Assembly (NCBI RefSeq): GCF_900182605.1
Contig: NZ_FXTB01000005.1
Location: 124,001-188,000 of the forward strand
From: Saccharicrinis carchari
Lineage (GTDB): Bacteria > Bacteroidota > Bacteroidia > Bacteroidales > Marinilabiliaceae
Direction of reading: 5' to 3'
DNA length: 64,000 nt
In this document: positions 44,780 to 53,036 of the stretch, piece by piece
Numbering within the stretch: position 1 is the first letter of the stretch
Layout of the letters: each line of letters begins with the position of its first letter
Program-made: the position numbers and the translations under genes
The notes under the pieces: generated by a model
What the model saw: only the letters and a program-made list of their open reading frames with translations
Database searches by the model: none
Told to the model about the DNA's origin: nothing

Positions 44780-45487
44780 ATGATAAAAACAATAACTTCT
44801 TTACTTTTATTATTGGCTGCATTTGCCATTGTCAGCTCCTGCCATTCTAATAAAAAAGAATCCACATCAAATGTAACTTACCAATGCCCCATGCAATGCG
44901 AAGGTGACGTAAGCTCGGATAAACCCGGCACTTGTGCGATTTGTAAAATGGATCTGCAACCCGTTGAGGCTGATACCCAGGAAGCAAAAGAAATTTCGGA
45001 TTTATCTATCTATAATCTTCCTTCGGTTTGGACCAACCAGGACAATCACGCAATAGAACTAAAAGAGCTAAAGGGGAGTGTTTTGGTTATGGTAATGATT
45101 TATACCAGTTGTAAAGCGGCTTGCCCCAGGCTGGTTGCCGACATGAGAGCAATAGAAAAACAAATTCCTGAAAAGAATAAAAATATGGTGAAATTAGTAT
45201 TGGTCAGCATCGATCCTGAAACGGATACGCCGGAGCGACTGAAGCAGTTTGCCATAGAAAATAAAATGGATGCTGATCAGTGGGTTTTTCTTCGGGGTTC
45301 CAAAGCCGATACGCGTGAATTTGCAGCAGTTTTGGCGGTAAATTATAAGAAAATTTCACCAATAGATTTTTCCCATTCCAATATTATTAGCGTTTTTAAT
45401 CAACAGGGGGAGTTGGTGCACCAAAAAGAAGGACTCGGTATAGATCTTGAAAAAACGGTAGGTAAGATATTGGAACTTGTTCAATAA
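44780..45487 (+). CDS. SCO1/SenC-type copper chaperone with metal-binding lead domain (lipoprotein)
   Basis: A 235-residue lipoprotein (lipobox AIVSSC, Cys at about 21). First a short metal-binding module of the heavy-metal-binding type (YQCPMQCEGDVSS ... CAICKMDL), then a thioredoxin-like SCO domain with the copper CxxxC as TSCKAAC and the distal His in DFSHSN. It probably delivers or reduces copper for NirK made by the first gene of the operon. A second SCO protein for the oxidase is at 55946. The MITE copy B starts eight bases after its stop. Confidence 0.88.
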   Translation: MIKTITSLLLLLAAFAIVSSCHSNKKESTSNVTYQCPMQCEGDVSSDKPGTCAICKMDLQPVEADTQEAKEISDLSIYNLPSVWTNQDNHAIELKELKGSVLVMVMIYTSCKAACPRLVADMRAIEKQIPEKNKNMVKLVLVSIDPETDTPERLKQFAIENKMDADQWVFLRGSKADTREFAAVLAVNYKKISPIDFSHSNIISVFNQQGELVHQKEGLGIDLEKTVGKILELVQ

Positions 45488-45495
45488 AAGTATGA

Positions 45496-45685
45496 GGTTG
45501 TCTCGTAAGTGTTTTATATAACATTTAAACTTACAGATTGTAAGTGAGGTCGCCTCACGATCCCCATCCCACCGCCTCCGGTGGCGTACTTCCCCTTGTT
45601 CTCATGAGCAAAGAGAAGAGTCATTTACATGGTACTTGCAATTTGTAAGTTACGTCAAAATATTTTTGACTTTTGAGACAGCCCC
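45496..45685 (-). mobile_element. MITE-like element, copy B
   Basis: Same 190-base unit as 3134-3323, inverted. Its ends are GGTTGTCTCGTAAGT and the complement of GGGGCTGTCTCAAAAGT. Inner hairpins include ACTTACA-GAT-TGTAAGT at 45529-45545. It has no coding capacity. It lies eight bases after the SCO stop codon and may serve as the end of the nirK transcript. The rest of the gap to 45853 shows nothing. Confidence 0.8.
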
Positions 45686-45853
45686 GTTTTTTTAATCAGC
45701 AACCCGGATAAACGCTTATAATATAAGGTGCGAGATAAGCACAATTTATTGAGCTGTCTAACTAGGAAAAAATGTAGATGGTTTGGTGGCAGGTGATATC
45801 CTTGTATGCAATACCCCGAAGTGCTTTTAGCGTTTATTTTTTTCGCTTTATTA

Positions 45854-46531
45854 CTACTCTACAGGCTCGCAAACGGTTTCAATTTTATTTCTGTCGGATA
45901 AGTATTTGCTGTAATTCCCTTTAAATTCTATCCGTGTTTCTATGGCTTGTGGTAAGCTACCCGTAAGGCCGATGATGAGTTCGCACACTTCGCGCACCCC
46001 CCCATTACCACCTGTGCTGCCCGTGCGGTAGTCGCATATTTTGTTCTCTACGAGGTATTGATTGAAAAGCGGGTTTGCCACACGGTTTATTTGAAAGCTG
46101 ACCCCAACCGAGCGGGCCAATTCCACATCCAGTATATCATCGAAGATAAAAGCAATTTCATCGGGTTTCAAATCATTTTCCTTACAAATCCGATCTAAGG
46201 CCAGCATTTTAAACTTACACTTGTAAAAAGCGGCATTCATGTGTTCGCGACCTGCCAAAAACTGCGCTGTTTTATTTTCCTCGCCTGTAACAATAAAAGT
46301 ATGGGGCAATTTACCATGGTGCAACCAATAATCGAGTTTAAGCATGTTAATGCCCATGGCATCGGGTTCGGCAAAATTACTTCCCTGGTTGCCCACCTTG
46401 GAGCCATTATTAAAAACTCCGTCCCAATCAAAAATATAGGCTTTAATGTTGGAGAGTTTAGCCATAAGCTCATCAATTGGCGTAATAAATTTCCCCCCAA
46501 TATTTGTAAATTGACTTTGGATATTCACCAT
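45854..46531 (-). CDS. kdsC: HAD phosphatase, KdsC-like
   Basis: Probably removes phosphate from Kdo 8-phosphate. Motif I reads FDWDGVFNNGS, as in KdsC (DxDGV), and motif IV reads FIFDDILDVELA where KdsC has GDDxxD. With 225 residues it is longer than usual KdsC (about 170-190), mainly by a C-terminal tail. The start at 46531 adds 22 residues before MAKLSNIKAYIFDWDG; the ATG at 46465 is an alternative. It is last of the minus-strand set kdsA, transaldolase-CBS, kdnA, kdnB, kdsB. The role rests on motif I and neighbours, so the symbol is tentative. Confidence 0.72.
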   Translation of the reverse strand: MVNIQSQFTNIGGKFITPIDELMAKLSNIKAYIFDWDGVFNNGSKVGNQGSNFAEPDAMGINMLKLDYWLHHGKLPHTFIVTGEENKTAQFLAGREHMNAAFYKCKFKMLALDRICKENDLKPDEIAFIFDDILDVELARSVGVSFQINRVANPLFNQYLVENKICDYRTGSTGGNGGVREVCELIIGLTGSLPQAIETRIEFKGNYSKYLSDRNKIETVCEPVE

Positions 46532-46646
46532 AAAAAAAATGTTATAACCCTATAGTTGCAAATTGCTGCGCAATTCTACGCGTTTTAGTCTGTAAACTTC
46601 TCAATTCACATCAATTTGTTTTTCTGCAGAAATTGATCAAACGGCT

Positions 46647-47402
46647 TTATTTTCCTTTAACCATCTCATTGGCCTTTTTCAAATCCTCCTTGGTATCGAT
46701 GCACATGGTTTCGTCTAGTTCTGTGATTACGCAGCTTACAGGAAACCCGTTTTCAATCCAGCGTAACTGTTCAAGTGATTCGGCTATTTCGAGTGATGAT
46801 CGATTGAGTTTTACAATCTCCTTAAGAATATCAGTCCGGTAGGCATAAATTCCCAAATGTCGGTAGAAGGTATGGTGCGTCATCCAGTCCTTTTGCGCAA
46901 TGTTATGCAAGAAGGGAATGGGCGAACGGCTAAAGTAAACCCCCTCACCCCAATTGTTTAACACCACCTTTACTTCGCTTTGGCTCAATACCTGATCCAA
47001 ATCCTTTGCTTCTTGCACCAGGGTAGCTATTTGCGTGTCCGGGTTGTCGAAACAAGCTTTAATATCGTCAATCTGGGCCGATTCAAAAAAAGGCTCATCC
47101 CCTTGAACATTGATGACCACATCGGCCTTAATGCCATACTTCTTTTCGATATTAACAGCAGCCTCTGCGCATCTATCTGTTCCGCTACTATGGTTTTCGC
47201 TGGTCATCACAGCTTTACCACCAAACTCTTCCACAGCATCTATGATTCGTTGATCGTCGGTAGCCACAAAAACATGATCTAGGCCTTTTTTACAGTTTTC
47301 GTATACCCATTGTACCATGGGTTTATTGCCAATAATAGCCAATGGCTTGCCCGGAAGACGACTGGAGCTATAACGGCTTGGAATGATTGCTATAATATTC
47401 AT
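46647..47402 (-). CDS. kdsB: CMP-Kdo / CMP-Kdo8N synthetase
   Basis: Activates Kdo, or here probably 8-amino-Kdo, with CTP before transfer to lipid A. The 251-residue protein has the nucleotidyltransferase N-terminus IIPSRYSSSRLPGKPLA, then VATDD, NVQGDEPF and the C-terminal LEQLRWIENGFPV typical of KdsB. It lies next to kdnB and kdnA; in Shewanella the KdsB of this context prefers the amino sugar (known). TTGTCTAACAGTC, a piece of the repeat seen at 11416-11505, lies upstream in the gap to kdnB. Confidence 0.94.
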   Translation of the reverse strand: MNIIAIIPSRYSSSRLPGKPLAIIGNKPMVQWVYENCKKGLDHVFVATDDQRIIDAVEEFGGKAVMTSENHSSGTDRCAEAAVNIEKKYGIKADVVINVQGDEPFFESAQIDDIKACFDNPDTQIATLVQEAKDLDQVLSQSEVKVVLNNWGEGVYFSRSPIPFLHNIAQKDWMTHHTFYRHLGIYAYRTDILKEIVKLNRSSLEIAESLEQLRWIENGFPVSCVITELDETMCIDTKEDLKKANEMVKGK

Positions 47403-47482
47403 TCGTTTATGTTTTTAGCCATCAGATAAGAGATGAGAGCTTATCTGTTTGTCTCTTATCTCATTGTCTAACAGTCTATGTA

Positions 47483-48571
47483 TTACATCCTTTTAAAAAG
47501 ATCCTTAATGGTTGGTTTGTTGATGTGATTTTTCCAATCCGGACCAAAAACATTGTTCCACATATGTTCCAGTGCCCAGCTCACCTCTACCATTTGATCC
47601 AATTGTTCGTCGGTGCAGTTGGCGGTTATACCACTGGGTATTTCAACACCTTGTAAAGCCTGCATCTTTTTAAACATTTTGTAACCATCAGGATAATAAT
47701 CCTGCAGCTGATTAAAAACAATGCAGTTGCCTACCCCATGGTGGGTTCCCAATACCACCGCCAAACCATACGACAGAGCATGGCATACGCCCACCTGGGC
47801 ATAAGTGATACTGTTACCGCCCATGATGGAAGCCACCATCATTTGCTCGTCGGCCTTTAAGCGGTTGCTTATTTTATTGGTAAAAACCTCCTCACATAGC
47901 TCGTTCGATTTTTCCGCAAATGCTTTTCCCATAGCGTTTATCCACGTTCCGTTTAGCGACTCTACGTTATGGATAAAGCAATCCATGCCGGTATAAAATC
48001 TATCCGAGTCCAAAACGGTGGCAAGAAGCTCCGGATCAAAAATAACCTCGTTGGGGATGGTGTAATCGCACTTTATACCCAGTTTTTTTTCGGGTCCGCT
48101 CAAAACGGCAGTCATCGACACCTCGGCACCGGTTCCGGCAATGGTTGGGATACAAATATTATAGATACCTTCGTTCTTGATCAAGTCCAGGCCCTGATAA
48201 TCTTTTGAATCGCCCGGGTTGGTCACCATTAGGGCGGTAGCCTTAGAATAGTCCATGGCCGTACCACCCCCCATACCAACAACAACGGCCGGCAAGGTGT
48301 TTTGATGTGCCAGAATTTTATCGCGGTACTCATTAACCAAAATAGTTTTGGGTTCGTCCTTGGGATCAATCCAAATAAACAAATCTTTTTCGTTAGTCGG
48401 GATACGGTTAATCACCTCATCCTTATCCTTAAAAAAAGTGTCGATCATATAAACAACCCAATCGTTGTTTTCATTTTTTTGTTTATTTATTAATTCGCCC
48501 AAATGGTTAAAGCTACCTTTACCAAAAGCGTAGCGTCCGGGATTAACAAAACTTCTAAAATCGTATAGCAT
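47483..48571 (-). CDS. kdnB: Kdo 8-oxidase (iron-containing alcohol dehydrogenase)
   Basis: Oxidises C8 of Kdo so that KdnA can aminate it. The 362-residue protein is an iron-type alcohol dehydrogenase: NAD motif GMGGGTAMDYSKATA, metal ligands in GMDCFIHNVES and GVCHALSYGLAVVLGTHHGVGN. The N-terminal YDFRSFVNPGRYAFGKGS and the pairing with a DegT aminotransferase beside kdsB match the KdnB of Shewanella (recognised by eye). It follows kdnA by 102 bases on the same strand. Confidence 0.88.
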   Translation of the reverse strand: MLYDFRSFVNPGRYAFGKGSFNHLGELINKQKNENNDWVVYMIDTFFKDKDEVINRIPTNEKDLFIWIDPKDEPKTILVNEYRDKILAHQNTLPAVVVGMGGGTAMDYSKATALMVTNPGDSKDYQGLDLIKNEGIYNICIPTIAGTGAEVSMTAVLSGPEKKLGIKCDYTIPNEVIFDPELLATVLDSDRFYTGMDCFIHNVESLNGTWINAMGKAFAEKSNELCEEVFTNKISNRLKADEQMMVASIMGGNSITYAQVGVCHALSYGLAVVLGTHHGVGNCIVFNQLQDYYPDGYKMFKKMQALQGVEIPSGITANCTDEQLDQMVEVSWALEHMWNNVFGPDWKNHINKPTIKDLFKRM

Positions 48572-48673
48572 GATGATTTGTTTTATTTATTCACAGCCTG
48601 CCCCGTTTTTTCGGGGAGTTGCCCGAGTTGCACGCATAGTATTCGTGCAACTGAGCCAACCGCAGTAGTTAAT

Positions 48674-49855
48674 TTAACCCAACACTTTATCGAAAGTTTT
48701 ACAAATAGTCTGTAATTCTTCGGGAGATGTGGTGATTTTCATGTTAATGGAAACCAAACGTCCGATAATATCGTAGGATTGAGGAAGTTCCAAGGTCTTG
48801 TAATCCTGGGGTTTATCCAGGAATTGCATGCCTACAGGCGCTGCTACTCTACACTCCTTTAAATGGTCCCAGTTTTTAATAAAGTGGTAATTGTTATTAT
48901 ACCAATAGGCCGATGCTACCCCATCTGCTGCCAACGCTGCTGCCACGCTTTCCGCTTCCTTTTGTGTTGGCAAAAAGAAATTTAATACGGTAGCCGAATC
49001 TCCATCCTCATCCGGTAGTGGACGAAATGTTATCTGTGGGAATTTTTTCAGATAATCTTTTAGCACTTTTTTATTGGCTCTAAGTCTTTCGAGCATATAA
49101 TCGAGCTTACGGAACTGAGCCAAACCAACTGCTGCATGTAACTCGCTGATACGATAGTTGGTGCCTAAAATAGCATGTTCTTCGGCACCACGGTTATCGC
49201 CCTGGTGACTATGTCCGTGGTCGGAATAGGTATGTGCTGTTTCGTATACGTCGTCGTCATTGGTAATGATAGCACCTCCTTCGCCGGCTGTAACGAGTTT
49301 AAAAAAATCGAACGAAAAACAGCCTATCTTACCAAAAGTGCCCAACATCTTACCTTTGTACGAACCACCTAAAGATTGTGCAGCATCTTCGATAAGGATA
49401 ATATTATGTTTTTTGCACACTTCCACAATTTCGTCTATCTGTGCCATAGCGCCAACCATGTGCACCAATAAAACGGCTTTAGTTTTTGGCGTGATTACAG
49501 CTTCTATTGACTCGGCTGTCATACAAAGCGTTTCGTCCACTTCGGCGAACACGGGCACCGCACCACAGTTAACTACCGCCTCTATAGGAGCAATAAAGGT
49601 AAAGGGCGGCACAATCACCTCATCGCCGGCTCCAACCCCTACGGCGGCTAAGGAAAGGCAATCGGCTGCTGTTCCACTGGCTACCATATGGCAATGTTTA
49701 GCACCATGATATTCGGCAAATTCTTTTTCAAAATCCTTTGCTTTCCAAATACCGTTTCGCTCTTTATCGTGGTTGTATCTGAACAGAACCCCTTTATCGA
49801 GGACTTCCATTACCTGCTCTTTTTCTTCTTTACCAAATATTTCTGTACCCGGCAT
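48674..49855 (-). CDS. kdnA: 8-amino-3,8-dideoxy-D-manno-octulosonate synthase (aminotransferase)
   Basis: PLP aminotransferase of the DegT/DnrJ/EryC1 family, 393 residues, that uses glutamate to convert 8-oxo-Kdo to Kdo8N. Seen: N-terminal MPGTEIFGKEEK, EDAAQSLGGSYKGK, and the PLP-lysine region FSFDFFKLVTAGEGG. Its assignment rests on family plus the adjacent kdnB and kdsB. It is downstream of the remnant higBA pair, which separates it from the transaldolase-CBS gene. Confidence 0.88.
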   Translation of the reverse strand: MPGTEIFGKEEKEQVMEVLDKGVLFRYNHDKERNGIWKAKDFEKEFAEYHGAKHCHMVASGTAADCLSLAAVGVGAGDEVIVPPFTFIAPIEAVVNCGAVPVFAEVDETLCMTAESIEAVITPKTKAVLLVHMVGAMAQIDEIVEVCKKHNIILIEDAAQSLGGSYKGKMLGTFGKIGCFSFDFFKLVTAGEGGAIITNDDDVYETAHTYSDHGHSHQGDNRGAEEHAILGTNYRISELHAAVGLAQFRKLDYMLERLRANKKVLKDYLKKFPQITFRPLPDEDGDSATVLNFFLPTQKEAESVAAALAADGVASAYWYNNNYHFIKNWDHLKECRVAAPVGMQFLDKPQDYKTLELPQSYDIIGRLVSINMKITTSPEELQTICKTFDKVLG

Positions 49856-49914
49856 AACTTTATTTTTTTAGATTTTTATATGATTATATCAGACTTTATT
49901 TGCAAAGTACTTGC

Positions 49915-50270
49915 TTAATAATCTGCTATTAGTGATTCATAAGGAATATTCAACTTTTCATGAAGATTTCTAATCATCTTTAGTGTCAATTTCCTTTTCC
50001 TGCTAAGAATTTCTGTGACTCGGCTTTTATATCCTAAAATATTGGCTAAATCACTTTTGTTCATATCCATTTGCTCCATGCGAAACTTTATCGCCTCAAT
50101 TGGGTCCGGAGGACCGATAGGATAATGTTTTTCTTCATATCTTTCAATTAACACACCTATCAAATCCGCTTCATCGTTTTCTTTTTTGTTTCTGTAGTAT
50201 CAAATATTTCTTCAAGTTTTAATAAAGCTTGATTATAGTCTTTTTCCGTTTTAATTAGTTTTATTTCCAT
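49915..50270 (-). pseudogene. higA: HigA-type antitoxin gene, frameshifted
   Basis: Read from ATG at 50270 the first 30 codons give MEIKLIKTEKDYNQALLKLE and then EIFDTTETKK, the family N-terminus, before the frame runs to an early stop. The rest of the antitoxin (NDEADLIGVLIERYEEKHYPI ... helix-turn-helix KSDLANILGYKSRVTEILSR) is intact in the -1 frame to 49915. The switch falls exactly at A-AAA-AAG (complement of 50181-50187), the slippery heptamer of dnaX, so a single A loss or -1 slippage would both explain it. The C-terminal part alone could start at a TTG at 50163. Since the toxin upstream is truncated, decay is the simpler reading. Confidence 0.7.
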
Positions 50271-50275
50271 GATGC

Positions 50276-50398
50276 TCAAATATTGTTTGCGTCAACTTTA
50301 TCATAGTCATTATGTGTTCCTATAAACCGTATAAAAACCCACTCTCGCAAATAATTGCTGCAATAAAAATAATTTTCTTCAAATTGTAATATTTCAGC
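50276..50398 (-). pseudogene. higB: Truncated HigB-type toxin
   Basis: A frame of about 40 codons ends with WVFIRFIGTHNDYDKVDANNI, the conserved C-terminus of HigB mRNA interferases, five bases before the higA ATG. A TAA lies in frame directly upstream (50399-50401) and nothing resembling the HigB N-terminus is found in any frame toward the transaldolase gene. The toxin is therefore a remnant. Confidence 0.72.
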
Positions 50399-50417
50399 TT
50401 ACAAATCAAACGTAACA

Positions 50418-50442
50418 GGGGCGATTTCAAAAAAATCACCCC
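50418..50442 (-). terminator. Hairpin after the transaldolase-CBS gene
   Basis: GGGGCGATTT and AAATCACCCC form a ten-base stem with one mismatch around CAAAA, about 60 bases after the transaldolase stop. It has no T-tract outside the stem on the minus strand, so termination is uncertain. Confidence 0.4.
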
Positions 50443-50501
50443 TTCAATAAATGTTTTATGTAGCTATCCACTCAAGGGATTAGCAGAAGCGTGTAATTCG
50501 T

Positions 50502-51524
50502 TTACAAAATCTCCAACTTAACCAAATCTTGTACATCCAACATGCCGGCAGGTTTACCATCGCTTACCGCGATAATGTTATCCACCTGTTTCTCTTTAAA
50601 AACACCTACGGCCACATGTAATTTATCATCGATGTTGACATGGATAGGCATCTTCAAATCAAAATCGCTCATTTTCATACCCAATAACTTTTTGCCATGC
50701 GTATTCATTTGGCGGCGTAGATCTCCGTCTGTAAAAATACCTTTTAATTTGCCGTCGGCATCTACAACAGAAACGGCACCTGTGGCATATCGGGTCATTT
50801 CGATGCTGGCATCTGTAACCAAACCATCCAAACCGATAATAGGATTTTTACTACCCACTACTTCGCCCACTACCATAGTCATCTGGCGGGTGTGGTTTAC
50901 AAATTCATGTGTACCTATTTCTGTGAAATTATTGTTGTTCAGGTTCTTCATTATCTTCCATGGAATGGTGATGTTTTGGGCTCCCAAATCAATCGCATTT
51001 TTAATATGCTCAGGATAACGCACCGACGAAAACATAATCTTAGTGTCGTAATTGTACTTATTCACAAGCTTTACACAATCATCAACCAGCTTTAGCGCCT
51101 CATAGCCCTGGTCTTGCATGCGTCCTACTAATACACACACATAGGTAGCACCGGCAGCCATCGCCATATATGCCTGTTGAATATTATATACCAAATGGAT
51201 ATTTACCATCATACCCTCATCGCGAAGCATCTTACACGCTTTGGCCGCAACTAAAGAAGCCGGTATTTTAAAAACAGTTTTATTTTTGTCCAGCCCCAGG
51301 CTCAACAAACGCTTTGCTTCGGCTACGATTTCTTCAGCCGTATCGCCCAGTGCCTCAATCATCAGCACGGGAACCATTTTCGACAGCTTAAGGATTGCTC
51401 CATCGATATCGGTTATGCCATGTCGGTGCATAAAGGTAGGTGTAGTGGTCAGGCCGTCAATAAAACCGAGTTTAAATGCCTCTTCTATTTCATTAATGTC
51501 GGCAGAATCAAGATATAACTCCAT
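50502..51524 (-). CDS. Transaldolase-fold protein fused to a KdsD-like CBS pair
   Basis: A 340-residue fusion. Residues 1-about 220 are a small transaldolase/FSA barrel (MELYLDSADINEIEEAF, Schiff-base Lys in TVFKIPAS). Residues about 225-340 are two CBS repeats whose VVDADGKLKGIFTDGDLRRQM closely resembles the CBS part of arabinose-5-phosphate isomerase KdsD. By eye, several FSA active-site residues differ: the Asn of TTNP is Thr (TTTP), the Gln of VQM is Glu (IEA), the catalytic-water Thr is His (IHLVY) and the Tyr of APYVNR is Leu (VCVLVGR). It is 27 bases downstream of kdsA. No SIS-type KdsD is present. A role in supplying D-arabinose 5-phosphate is inferred. Confidence 0.85.
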   Translation of the reverse strand: MELYLDSADINEIEEAFKLGFIDGLTTTPTFMHRHGITDIDGAILKLSKMVPVLMIEALGDTAEEIVAEAKRLLSLGLDKNKTVFKIPASLVAAKACKMLRDEGMMVNIHLVYNIQQAYMAMAAGATYVCVLVGRMQDQGYEALKLVDDCVKLVNKYNYDTKIMFSSVRYPEHIKNAIDLGAQNITIPWKIMKNLNNNNFTEIGTHEFVNHTRQMTMVVGEVVGSKNPIIGLDGLVTDASIEMTRYATGAVSVVDADGKLKGIFTDGDLRRQMNTHGKKLLGMKMSDFDLKMPIHVNIDDKLHVAVGVFKEKQVDNIIAVSDGKPAGMLDVQDLVKLEIL

Positions 51525-51551
51525 GATATAATATTTTTTATGGTAACAAAA

Positions 51552-52379
51552 TTATTTTCTGGTTTGTTTTTCTATATGATGAATTTCAATAAGCGGTTTT
51601 AAAAATTCTTCTAACTGATCCAATGGGTATTGGCTAGCCGCATCGCAAAGGGCATTGGTGCAATCAGGGTGCGACTCGATAAATATGCCATCGATACCGG
51701 CAGCAACACCTGCACGGGCAATGGGACCAAGATACTGACGTGTTCCACCGCTGGGATCGGAACTGGGGATACCGTACTTGCGAATACAATGGGTAATATC
51801 AAAAACAACGGGATACCCGGTTTGTTGCAGTTCGTAAAAACTACGCGGATCCACAATTAAATCGTTGTACCCAAAAACATAGCCCCGTTCGGTTACCATG
51901 ATGTTTTTATTGCCGAAATGTTCTATTTTTTGCACCGGTTTAATCATATTTTCGGGAGCCAGAAATTGGCCATGCTTCACATTAATCGCTTTTTGCGTTT
52001 TAGCAGCCGCTGTAACCAATGAGGTTTGCATACATAAATAAGCCGGTATTTGAATCACATCCAATACCTCGGCTGCAGCATTAACTTCGGACGCTTGATG
52101 AACATCGGAAATGACAGGAACGTCGAAGGTATCTTTAATCTTTTGCAACATTTTTAGGCCTTCCTCCAATCCGGGACCGGGATAAAATTCTACCGAGCTT
52201 CTATTGTCCTTGATGTAGGATGATTTAAAGATGAAAGGAAGATCCAGCCTTTCTGCCATTTTTTTTAGCTTTTCCGCTGTCTCCATCATAATCGATTCTT
52301 TTTCGATTACACAGGGACCGGCGATTATAAAAAGCTTGTCTTTGCCAAATTCTTGTTGGCCTACTTTAATATTTTTCAT
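51552..52379 (-). CDS. kdsA: Kdo-8-phosphate synthase
   Basis: Condenses phosphoenolpyruvate with D-arabinose 5-phosphate to Kdo 8-phosphate. The 275-residue protein shows FIIAGPCVIEKES, FKSSYIKDNRSS, PVISDVHQASE, IQIPAYLCMQTSLV and the closing GIFIESHPDCTNALCDAASQ. It is the first gene of the minus-strand Kdo8N set and lies 27 bases before the transaldolase-CBS gene. Confidence 0.96.
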   Translation of the reverse strand: MKNIKVGQQEFGKDKLFIIAGPCVIEKESIMMETAEKLKKMAERLDLPFIFKSSYIKDNRSSVEFYPGPGLEEGLKMLQKIKDTFDVPVISDVHQASEVNAAAEVLDVIQIPAYLCMQTSLVTAAAKTQKAINVKHGQFLAPENMIKPVQKIEHFGNKNIMVTERGYVFGYNDLIVDPRSFYELQQTGYPVVFDITHCIRKYGIPSSDPSGGTRQYLGPIARAGVAAGIDGIFIESHPDCTNALCDAASQYPLDQLEEFLKPLIEIHHIEKQTRK

Positions 52380-53002
52380 GTGCTATATTTGCCGTTGTTA
52401 TTTTCCAAAATATGTATTAGATAAAAGGTACGTGAGCAAAATTTTTATTCTTTAGTTGTACAATATCTAGTTTGATGATTGATGAATTTGAAATAAAGGT
52501 TTTTATTAGGAATAAAAAAATGCCGATTAACCAGGTCAAGCCAATTTCTGTTTGGTTGTGGCTTGTGCGGGTTAAGTAAAGCTATGCACCTAAACAATGC
52601 TCGCGTTTTTAATATCCATAATTGCCGTGTTTGTGCATGGTGTAAGCTTTATTCAATCACTCCGGATATAAAGACAATCCAATACAGCAAAACACGTAAA
52701 ATTTTTACTTTACAAATTCTCGCAAAAATAACAAATAGTTGGCACATAATCAGAAAATAAGCACAATATATGAAAAAAGAGGCGCGGCTTTAATGCTTAA
52801 GACGTGTAAAGTTGAAATATAGGAGGTGGGAGCGGAGTACACAGGACGTGGAGGTCTGACAGGTTAGGGATAAAAAATCTCTCACTCCTTAGGCTTTCAT
52901 AATGCAAAATAAAGCGTTGCTACCGGATATATGCATAATAAAATCCAGTGTTGTGCTGTCCTTTCGCTTGAAACAAATAAGTTGTGTTTATCTTTTGTTC
53001 CT
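52380..53002. other. Intergenic region between kdsA and hrpB
   Basis: About 620 bases upstream of both divergent genes. No gene was recognised; short frames here have poor codon use. On the minus strand a TATTTTTG box (complement of 52725-52732) could be a distant kdsA promoter, without a good -33. CAAGCCA (52537-52543) and TGGCTTG (52559-52565) can pair. Frame 52902-53036 is open into hrpB but looks non-coding. Confidence 0.4.
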
Positions 53003-53010
53003 TATCTTTG
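53003..53010 (+). promoter_or_regulatory. -7 box of the hrpB promoter
   Basis: TATCTTTG matches TAnnTTTG exactly; a TTG at 52982-52984 lies 18 bases upstream, slightly close. The start of transcription would be near 53017, upstream of the TTG start at 53037 but downstream of the ATG at 52902. Confidence 0.5.
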
Positions 53011-53036
53011 TGGCTCACATTTTTAAAAATACCACC

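Noticed and set aside
41971-45685. nirK region considered as a genomic island inserted at tRNA-Arg
   Set aside because: No integrase gene and no second copy of the tRNA 3' end were seen; the MITE at the far end is not enough.
50502-51524. Call as an ordinary transaldolase of the pentose phosphate pathway
   Set aside because: The CBS pair, the changed active-site residues and the place between kdsA and kdnA do not fit a housekeeping transaldolase.
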